Part shown: positions 5,595 through 10,528 of the stretch, in pieces
How the letters are laid out: every line of letters begins with the position of its first letter
Numbering within the stretch: the first letter of the stretch is position 1
Assembly (NCBI GenBank): GCA_964353455.1
Contig: CAYGWP010000012.1
Coordinates: forward strand, 1 to 10,528
DNA length: 10,528 bases
Direction of reading: 5' to 3'
Source of the DNA: CAYGWP01 sp964353455
Lineage (GTDB): Bacteria > Planctomycetota > Phycisphaerae > FEN-1346
Translations under genes and position numbers: made by a program
The notes under the pieces: generated by a model
Seen by the model: the letters and a program-made list of their open reading frames with translations, nothing else
The model's database searches: none
Told to the model about the DNA's origin: nothing

Positions 5595-7106
5595 ATGTTA
5601 CCCTTTAACGCATACACGCTTCACGAACTTCTCGGCCTGGTGGTGATGGCCCCGCTTTCGGTGATGTTCTATGTGGGGTACTTTGCCCTCGGCCGCAGGA
5701 GGATTGACCTCCTCTTCGCCAACTGGTTGGGTTTTCTCGCTGCATTCTGTTTCTCGCTGTTCATGCAGGACAACATCATCCGCCAAGGGGAAGACCCAAC
5801 CGCCTTCCCCGGAGCCGCAATCCTGACCTTACACTGGTTTCGCGTCAACTTTGCCGTCGGAGTGGCCTCCTCGGTCACGCAGATTCACTTCGTTTTGTGC
5901 TACCGGGGATTGCGGTGCGCCCAGTCCTGGGGGTGTCTCTTGCTGTATGTGCTGGGTGCCCTTGTCATCCCGTTTCTTTGGACTGATTGGGTCTTTGCGG
6001 CGCGGACGGTTTCTGCGCCGGGACCGGCGGGGTGGCTTAATGCCCTCCCATGGATGCCGGTAGTTTCGCCCCTGACCTGCGTCTACCCCGCCATAATCGC
6101 CGGCTGCACGATCGCATCGCTGATTATTGTGTTCCGGAAGCACCCGAACATAGCACAGGGTTCTGCATCTGGATCTCTGCGCCAGATCGGCCTGGTCCGG
6201 GCGGCTCTTGTCGTCGTGGCGGTCGGCGCATTTCTCGATGTGATTCTGGGCATCTTGGACTGGACCGGGTGCGCCATGGCCCCCTTCGCATTCATGGTCA
6301 TGGCGGTCCTTGTGTCTTGGTCGCTTGTGCACGAGCGATTGGAGGCCGAACGCAATCAGCAGCGCATGGAGGAGGAACTGCGCATTGCGGGCGAGATCCA
6401 GCGAGGGCTCTTACCCACAGTGTCCCCCGATGTCAGCGGATTCAGCCTGGCCGGGTGGAGCCGTGCGGCCGAAAGTGCCGGCGGTGACACTTACGATTTC
6501 CTGCAATTGCCCGGCGGGCAGTGGATGGTGTCATTGGCCGATGCATCAGGTCACGGGATGGGCCCGGCCTTGCTTGCCGACGAGACCCGCGCCATGCTTC
6601 GCGCCTTGTCGGTGCGCTCGCGGGATGCCGCCGACATCCTTCGGGAACTTCGCACCCTGTTAGCCCTGGACCTGCCGAAGGGCCATTTCGTCACGTGCTT
6701 CCTGGGTCTGTTGGACCCCGCCAGTGCCACGCTCTCCTACGCCTCGGCCGGACAGGGGCCCATCCTGTTCTACGACACGGCCTCTGATCGGCTTCAGCAG
6801 GAGGCGGCCACAGATATGCCGCTGATGCCGCTGGGGATTGTCAGGCTGATGGATGTCGGGCAGACCCTGCGGCAACACAAGTTCGAGACGGGAACATTCC
6901 TGGCGGTCGTAAGCGACGGCCTCTATGAGGCCGCCGACGCCTCCGGGCAGCAGTTCGGCATCCCGCGCCTGGCCCAGGCGCTGTACCGCCACCGCCATCT
7001 GCCGCCGGGCGAGATGATCACCAATGTATGGCACGAGGTCGATCTGTTCCGCGCTGGCGCCGACCAGCGCGACGACATGACCATGGTTGTCCTGAAGAAG
7101 GACTAG
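5595..7106 (+). CDS. Seven-helix membrane protein with C-terminal SpoIIE/PP2C serine phosphatase domain (RsbU-like)
   Basis: A 503-residue protein. Residues 1-245 contain about seven hydrophobic segments (near 10-32, 41-58, 82-102, 112-131, 158-180, 199-222, 227-246), a likely membrane sensor. A coiled-coil linker (VHERLEAERNQQRMEEELRI) leads to IAGEIQRGLLP, the standard entry to the SpoIIE phosphatase domain. Metal-binding acidic residues are visible: Asp298 (GGDTYDF), Asp316 (ADASGHGMG), Asp441 (VVSDGLYEA) and Asp493-Asp494 (DQRDDMTMVV). Such enzymes dephosphorylate anti-anti-sigma (STAS) proteins in partner switching, or other targets; no STAS or anti-sigma gene lies in the window. The ATG is one base after the upstream TAA and has no Shine-Dalgarno, so translation probably depends on ribosomes finishing the beta-barrel gene. 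Domain call very sure; signal and target unknown. Confidence 0.92.
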   Translation: MLPFNAYTLHELLGLVVMAPLSVMFYVGYFALGRRRIDLLFANWLGFLAAFCFSLFMQDNIIRQGEDPTAFPGAAILTLHWFRVNFAVGVASSVTQIHFVLCYRGLRCAQSWGCLLLYVLGALVIPFLWTDWVFAARTVSAPGPAGWLNALPWMPVVSPLTCVYPAIIAGCTIASLIIVFRKHPNIAQGSASGSLRQIGLVRAALVVVAVGAFLDVILGILDWTGCAMAPFAFMVMAVLVSWSLVHERLEAERNQQRMEEELRIAGEIQRGLLPTVSPDVSGFSLAGWSRAAESAGGDTYDFLQLPGGQWMVSLADASGHGMGPALLADETRAMLRALSVRSRDAADILRELRTLLALDLPKGHFVTCFLGLLDPASATLSYASAGQGPILFYDTASDRLQQEAATDMPLMPLGIVRLMDVGQTLRQHKFETGTFLAVVSDGLYEAADASGQQFGIPRLAQALYRHRHLPPGEMITNVWHEVDLFRAGADQRDDMTMVVLKKD

Positions 7107-7128
7107 TTCCCTGGGGCCTCTGCCGTGC

Positions 7129-8358
7129 TTATTCCATCGACCAGAGGATGAGCGAATCCTGGTCCCGGACGTAGATGCGTTTGCCGGCGATGACGGGGTG
7201 CGCGTAGGTGGCCGTCTCGGCGACCTTGTAATGGGCCGCTTCCTCAAACTGCTTGGCGGAGGGCTTATAGACCACCAGTTCGCCCGTGGCTGGCAGGGCG
7301 AAGAGAACGGAACCCGCATCGACGACCGACCCGAAACTCTTGCCGCGCGGCGTGGTGTCGGTCCAGGCGGTCTTGCCGGTCTTGGCATCGATACAGAAGA
7401 GGATGCCTTTCTCGGAGAGGCCGAAGAGGAAGCCGTCCTTGAGGACGGGCGTGTTGTAGCCGGTGCCGGTCTCCTCGTTGGCCCAGAGGTCCTTTGCGGC
7501 GAAGGCATCGCCCTGTTTTTCGATCTTGACGGCCCGCGTGCCCTTGCCCTGGCCGGTGAATATTACGATATTTCCATCAAGGATCGGGCTGGCGGAGTTG
7601 AACAGCATCCTGCCGGTGACGGCGGGCGCCTGCCAGAGGAGTTTGCCGTCGGCCGCCGAAACGCCCACCACGCTCTTCTCGGTCACCGTAACGATCTGCT
7701 TTGTGCCGTCTGCGGTCAGGAGGACGGGGGAATCGTACGCCGGGCCGTCGCCGGCCCATTTCCACTTGATGCTGCCGGACGCCAGGTCGAAGGCGACAAG
7801 GGCCCCCTCGCCCTTGCCTCCCAGGTGCAGGACGGCCGTGCCATCGACGATAATCGGCGACATGCCCGTGAAGAACATCGGCAGGGCCTTCGTGAACTCT
7901 GTGTTGCGCCAGAGGACCTTGCCTGTGGCGGCATCCAGGCACGAGACCACGCCGGTCGCGCCGAGCGCGACGACCTTGCCGTCGGTCACCGCGGGCGAAC
8001 TGCGAGGACCCGGATGCCTTGCGGCGGCCCCGGTCACGGGCTGGGCGGCGTACTTGTCGCGCCAGACTTCCTTGCCTGTGGCGGCATCCAGGCAGAGGAT
8101 TGTCTCGTCGTCGCCCTGGCGGGCCGAGACGTAGAGCCTGTCGCCGACGAGGGCGGGGGTTGAGTCGCCCGGACCGACGGAGACCTTCCACTTCTGCGAG
8201 AGTTCCTTGGGCCATGCCTGGGGGGCGGTGAAACCGGCCGCCTTTCCATCGCGATTCGCGCCCCGCCACTGCGGCCAATCCTGCGCAAACGCGCACGTTG
8301 CGCCGACGAGAACCAATGTTGCCACGATTGCGGCGGTCCAGCGATTTGCGTTCTTCAT
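7129..8358 (-). CDS. Exported PQQ-like beta-propeller repeat protein
   Basis: A 409-residue protein with a signal peptide (AAIVATLVLVGATCAFA, cleavage near residue 25) followed by DWPQWRGANRDG, the hallmark opening of many planctomycete and verrucomicrobial PQQ-like propeller proteins. Blade repeats of the type A-x-TG-x-x-x-W recur: DAATGKEVW (91-99), DAATGKVLW (142-150), DLASGSIKW (191-199), SAADGKLLW (234-242), DAKTGKTAW (324-332). The fold is that of BamB and quinoprotein propellers; no evidence here shows PQQ binding or dehydrogenase activity, so a structural or binding role outside the cytoplasm is as likely. GGGAGG (plus-strand 8366-8371) lies 7 nt upstream of the ATG. It converges on the phosphatase gene with only 22 bp between stops and no obvious shared terminator. 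Confidence 0.9.
   Translation of the reverse strand: MKNANRWTAAIVATLVLVGATCAFAQDWPQWRGANRDGKAAGFTAPQAWPKELSQKWKVSVGPGDSTPALVGDRLYVSARQGDDETILCLDAATGKEVWRDKYAAQPVTGAAARHPGPRSSPAVTDGKVVALGATGVVSCLDAATGKVLWRNTEFTKALPMFFTGMSPIIVDGTAVLHLGGKGEGALVAFDLASGSIKWKWAGDGPAYDSPVLLTADGTKQIVTVTEKSVVGVSAADGKLLWQAPAVTGRMLFNSASPILDGNIVIFTGQGKGTRAVKIEKQGDAFAAKDLWANEETGTGYNTPVLKDGFLFGLSEKGILFCIDAKTGKTAWTDTTPRGKSFGSVVDAGSVLFALPATGELVVYKPSAKQFEEAAHYKVAETATYAHPVIAGKRIYVRDQDSLILWSME
7917..8094 (-). repeat. Exact 25-bp direct repeat encoding adjacent propeller blades
   Basis: The 25 bp at 7917-7941 recur without change at 8070-8094. The offset is 153 bp (51 codons), so both are in the same frame and encode CLDAATGK at the same place in two successive blades. 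The flanks diverge quickly. Identical codons over eight residues suggest a recent duplication, gene conversion between blades, or strong codon constraint. Confidence 0.85.
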
Positions 8359-8473
8359 GATGGCGCCTCCCGTTCGATTCCCCTTGAGATGCCCGCACCG
8401 GGCCTTCCCGGTTTCCGAAGATAATAGGATACCAGATGGGGTGGGCTATTGCACGTCAATCCCGCGCTGCTGC

Positions 8474-8596
8474 GTATGGCGTCACTTACGGGTGGCACGG
8501 CCACGCTTTGCCTCTGCGTGGCCGTGGTTGTGCCCCGCCGATGGCCACGGCCACGCAACAGCGTGGCCGTGCCACCCCCCGAAAGTGACGCCGTAT
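8474..8596. mobile_element. Nested palindromic MITE-like element flanked by GTAT direct repeats
   Basis: The ends GGCGTCACTT (8478-8487) and AAGTGACGCC (8583-8592) are perfect inverted repeats, flanked by GTAT at 8474-8477 and 8593-8596, as a target-site duplication would be. Further in, GGTGGCACGGCCACGCT (8491-8507) is perfectly complementary to 8560-8576, and GCGTGGCCGTGG (8516-8527) to 8545-8556. One 10-bp unit, ACGGCCACGC, occurs four times in alternating orientation, so the sequence can form one long stem or two adjacent hairpins (8496-8526 and 8546-8571). No coding capacity. This architecture fits a non-autonomous inverted-repeat element of the kind scattered between planctomycete genes. 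Confidence 0.7.
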
Positions 8597-8642
8597 GACA
8601 ACCCTGTGATTCTTGTTGATGTTCTTTGCGCCGGGAAGTAGC

Positions 8643-8664
8643 CTGCCCTGCGGCAGGGCGGAGG
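8643..8664 (+). promoter_or_regulatory. Hairpin abutting the M50 protease Shine-Dalgarno
   Basis: GCCCTG (8645-8650) pairs with CAGGGC (8654-8659) around a CGG loop; the stem can extend by a T-G and a C-G pair into the first two bases of the Shine-Dalgarno GGAGG (8660-8664). GGAGG lies 9 nt before the ATG at 8674, which decides that start over the TTG at 8626 (no ribosome binding site) and the ATG at 8665 (directly touching GGAGG). The hairpin could moderate ribosome access. Confidence 0.45.
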
Positions 8665-8673
8665 ATGGAAGCG

Positions 8674-10146
8674 ATGCCGGAGGGTCTTGCGGAACCTGGG
8701 TCGGCGACTGGCGGCGACGGACATGGAGGGCCGGCGGCCGCCCAGCCTGCCGCGCCGGTCACAGCGCCGGCCGGGGCGCCGCTCGCGATGGGCTTTCGGC
8801 AGGATGGCCGGTACGGCGTGTGTGCATCGAGAACGGGTCTCGGCGTCAGGTTCGGCGAAGAGACTTTCGGGATTCCATGGGACGCCGTAGCGCGGCTGGA
8901 TTTCGAGGAGGCGCCTCACGGCGAGATCACGGCCGGCATCGCGCGGCTGACCACACGAGACGGGAAGCGCCTGGCGTGGACCGACCCGCCGCTCTTTGCC
9001 TTCAGCCCAGAGGCGGCGAAGGAGCACGGCCGCGCCTCCCGGGCCGGAGGCGCGCAGGGCCTGCTGCGCCCCGCGGGGACGGCCGGCAGCGACGTCCTTT
9101 TTCTGCCGAACGGGCTGCTGCTGGCGGCGATTGTCATCGGTAAGGCGGGCCTGGCGGAGCAGGCCGACGGCTCTTTCGCGCGGCCGTCCGAGCCGGGCTT
9201 CGTTCCTCCGGCGTCGCCGCCTGCGCATTCGCCGCCCGAGGAGCACGTGCCGCCGGCGGACCCATCCGCCAGGAAGCGGAAACAGGCGGTGCTCCTGGTA
9301 ATCGGGATAATTGCGTTTTCGTACATGTATTCGCCGGTGCTGGCGGTCGCCCTGGTGGTCTTCCTCCTCGTGCACGAGTACGGGCACGTGCTGGCGATGA
9401 AATGGAGCGGCGTCCGGACAGGGGGCATCTTCGTTGTGCCGTTCATGGGCGCGGTGGCGGTGGCGCTGGAAGAGGCCCCGACGCGCTGGAATGAGTTCGT
9501 CATCGCCGTCATGGGTCCGGCGTTCGGCGGCGTCATGGCCCTCGGTGCATGCATCGTGACCGTGGCGACGTTGGGTTCGGTTCCGCTGGCGGTTCAGGTC
9601 ACCGATTGGTGGTCGTTCATAAGTCTCTTTAACCTGCTGCCGCTGGGCATGCTTGACGGCGGCCGCATCGTGACGAGCATCGCGTTTTCCACGCATCGCG
9701 TGGTCGGCATAATTGCATCGGTCTTGGCGGCGGGGCTGTGCGTTGCGGCGGCCGTGTGGCTGGGGTCGTGGCTGCTCGGGCTCGTGGCGGTGTTCACGGT
9801 GCTCCAGATGCGGGGCGCCGCGCGGGTCCAGAAAGCGAACCTGGCGCTGCTTGGGATCGGAATCGCCCCCGACGCGCTGCGTGGCTGGGTGGCGGCGGCG
9901 TGGCAGAGGATCGGCCGCATCTGTCCCGCCGGAGACCCCGCGCGGGGCGAGAAGGCCCGGCGCGCGGTCCGCAGTCTCGACGCCTTCCGCCGCTTCTTCA
10001 GCGGCCGCCTGGAGACCGTCGGTATGCGGGGCTGGCAGATCGCCGCCGCCATCGGCGTCTATGTGGGCCTGGTCGTGTTCTTCCTTGTGCTGCTGTTGGC
10101 GGCAAGCGTGGTGCAGTATTTCGCGGCGCAGTCCGGCAGGGCCTGA
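8674..10146 (+). CDS. M50 family (site-2 protease-like) membrane metalloprotease with N-terminal soluble region
   Basis: 490 residues from the ATG chosen by its GGAGG; an in-frame TTG at 8626 would add 16. The zinc site HEYGH (234-238) lies in a membrane segment. The second M50 motif, FNLLPLGMLDGGRI, supplies Asp328, and a GPAFGG turn lies at 281-286. Several hydrophobic helices follow, with a final one near 454-482. Unusually, about 200 residues precede the first membrane helix: a Pro/Ala-rich start, a beta-rich PH-like stretch (about 40-115, with RYGVCASRTGLGVRF and FGIPWDAVARLDF), then a Pro-rich linker (170-203) ending in RKRK. Site-2 proteases cut transmembrane substrates such as anti-sigma factors; the target here is unknown. 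It converges on rho with 47 bp between stops. Family call sure; the N-terminal fold is an inference. Confidence 0.88.
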   Translation: MPEGLAEPGSATGGDGHGGPAAAQPAAPVTAPAGAPLAMGFRQDGRYGVCASRTGLGVRFGEETFGIPWDAVARLDFEEAPHGEITAGIARLTTRDGKRLAWTDPPLFAFSPEAAKEHGRASRAGGAQGLLRPAGTAGSDVLFLPNGLLLAAIVIGKAGLAEQADGSFARPSEPGFVPPASPPAHSPPEEHVPPADPSARKRKQAVLLVIGIIAFSYMYSPVLAVALVVFLLVHEYGHVLAMKWSGVRTGGIFVVPFMGAVAVALEEAPTRWNEFVIAVMGPAFGGVMALGACIVTVATLGSVPLAVQVTDWWSFISLFNLLPLGMLDGGRIVTSIAFSTHRVVGIIASVLAAGLCVAAAVWLGSWLLGLVAVFTVLQMRGAARVQKANLALLGIGIAPDALRGWVAAAWQRIGRICPAGDPARGEKARRAVRSLDAFRRFFSGRLETVGMRGWQIAAAIGVYVGLVVFFLVLLLAASVVQYFAAQSGRA

Positions 10147-10193
10147 ATCGTGGACCCGCCGCAACTTTCTCCGCGGTCCTCGCGGTGACGCCC

Positions 10194-10528
10194 TTACGAC
10201 AGGTTCATCGAGAGCAGGAACTCGGCGTTGGTGTGGGTCTTTTCGAGGCGGCCGCGCAGAAGTTGAATGGCCTCGACGGGGTTCATTTCCGTAAGGACCC
10301 GCCTGAGGGCCCAGATGTACTTGAGTTCCTGCGGGTCGAGGAGCAACTCTTCCTTCCGCGTGCCGCTGCCCGAGACGTCGATGGCCGGGAAGACTCGCTT
10401 ATCCATCAGGCGGCGGTCGAGGTGGAGTTCCATGTTGCCTGTGCCCTTGAACTCCTCGAAGATGACCTCGTCCATGCGGCTGCCGGTATCGACGAGTGCT
10501 GTGGCGAGGATGGTGAGGCTGCCGCCTT
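10194..10528 (-). CDS. rho: Transcription termination factor Rho, C-terminal part
   Basis: The minus strand is open from the window edge to TAA (10196-10194) and gives the last 111 residues or so. It opens GGSLTILATALVDTGSRMDE, then EEFKGTGNMELHLDRRL, KRVFPAIDVSGSGTRKEELLL and a final helix ending LLSMNLS. This is the highly conserved C-terminal ATPase region of the Rho hexamer, the RNA-dependent helicase that ends transcription; the segment around FKGTGN is the conserved part near the central RNA channel. The start codon, N-terminal RNA-binding domain and Walker motifs lie outside the window. The internal Met at 10475 is not the start. Only a 5-bp hairpin (10171-10185) without a T-run follows the stop. 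Confidence 0.98.
   Translation of the reverse strand, partial: GGSLTILATALVDTGSRMDEVIFEEFKGTGNMELHLDRRLMDKRVFPAIDVSGSGTRKEELLLDPQELKYIWALRRVLTEMNPVEAIQLLRGRLEKTHTNAEFLLSMNLS

Larger units (their letters stand above)
8359..8673. other. 315-bp divergent intergenic region between the propeller and M50 protease genes
   Basis: Leftward, a TATTAT box (plus-strand 8421-8426) is a plausible -10 for the propeller gene, but TTGACG (plus-strand 8454-8459) is 27 bp away, too far for a normal -35. A hairpin, ACCGGG/CCCGGT with a 4-nt loop (8397-8412), lies in the propeller gene's presumed leader. The centre is the nested palindrome at 8474-8596. Rightward, ATGACA (8595-8600) with a poor -10 (GATGTT, 8618-8623) is a weak promoter candidate for the protease gene. 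No gene is supported in this gap. Confidence 0.45.

Noticed and set aside
6660..7508. A 282-codon minus-strand frame spanning the ends of the phosphatase and propeller genes
   Set aside because: It overlaps two well-supported genes and its sequence is low-complexity Pro/Ser/Arg, an out-of-frame reading.
7198..8163. A 321-codon plus-strand frame opposite the propeller gene
   Set aside because: The minus strand carries a signal peptide, propeller repeats and a good ribosome binding site; this frame shows none.
8454..8459. TTGACG as the -35 box of the propeller gene
   Set aside because: It is 27 bp from the only good -10 (TATTAT), too far for a sigma-70 promoter.
8474..8596. CRISPR-like reading of the four repeated 10-bp units
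   Set aside because: The units alternate orientation and have short unequal spacers; they form nested palindromes, not direct repeats with unique spacers.
8626..8673. TTG at 8626 as start of the M50 protease
   Set aside because: No Shine-Dalgarno precedes it, and the first codons form a hairpin leading to the GGAGG that serves the ATG at 8674.
8482..10164. A 560-codon open frame on the minus strand opposite the M50 protease
   Set aside because: It is antisense to HEYGH- and LDGG-bearing sequence, rich in Arg/His/Gln without domains, and runs through the nested palindrome.
10171..10185. CCGCG/CGCGG hairpin between the M50 and rho stops as a shared terminator
   Set aside because: Only 5 bp of stem and no T-run on either strand; not distinguishable from chance in GC-rich sequence.

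Overview
The window is a GC-rich bacterial chromosome segment. It most likely comes from the Planctomycetota or a related PVC-group lineage. That assignment is an inference from gene content: a Tat-exported formylglycine sulfatase, a SUMF1/FGE-domain protein, an exported PQQ-like beta-propeller opening with DWPQWRG, a SpoIIE-type phosphatase and intergenic miniature palindromic repeats. No rRNA, tRNA or CRISPR was seen.

Left part (1-4092): the 5' end of an exported SUMF1/FGE-domain gene runs leftward. Diverging from it, three genes run rightward: a small secreted PepSY-like protein (576-1205), a nucleotide pyrophosphatase/phosphodiesterase-like alkaline phosphatase-superfamily enzyme (1331-2548) and a Tat-exported arylsulfatase-type enzyme with a CSPYR active site (2650-4092). 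All three carry lysine/alanine/glycine-rich low-complexity tails or inserts. They look like a loose operon for extracytoplasmic sulfate or phosphate ester hydrolysis.

Middle (4093-7106): a 445-bp gap holds two tandem CCCTG...GAAGGG-type palindromic repeats, a 141-bp element with imperfect terminal inverted repeats and two perfect 12-bp internal hairpins, and the best promoter in the window (TTGACA, 16 bp, CATAAT). The promoter faces a two-gene unit: an outer-membrane beta-barrel protein and, one base after its stop codon, a seven-helix membrane protein with a C-terminal SpoIIE/PP2C phosphatase domain. The phosphatase gene has no Shine-Dalgarno of its own, so the pair is probably translationally coupled.

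Right part (7107-10528): a leftward PQQ-like propeller gene converges on the phosphatase gene. Its upstream gap carries a 121-bp nested palindrome (four alternating copies of one 10-bp unit) flanked by GTAT direct repeats, which looks like a second miniature mobile element. Then comes a rightward M50 site-2-protease-like membrane protease with an unusual soluble N-terminal region. It converges on the 3' end of rho, the transcription termination factor, which runs off the right edge.

Most functional calls rest on visible catalytic motifs. Substrates of the sulfatase, phosphodiesterase, phosphatase and protease cannot be read from the sequence.
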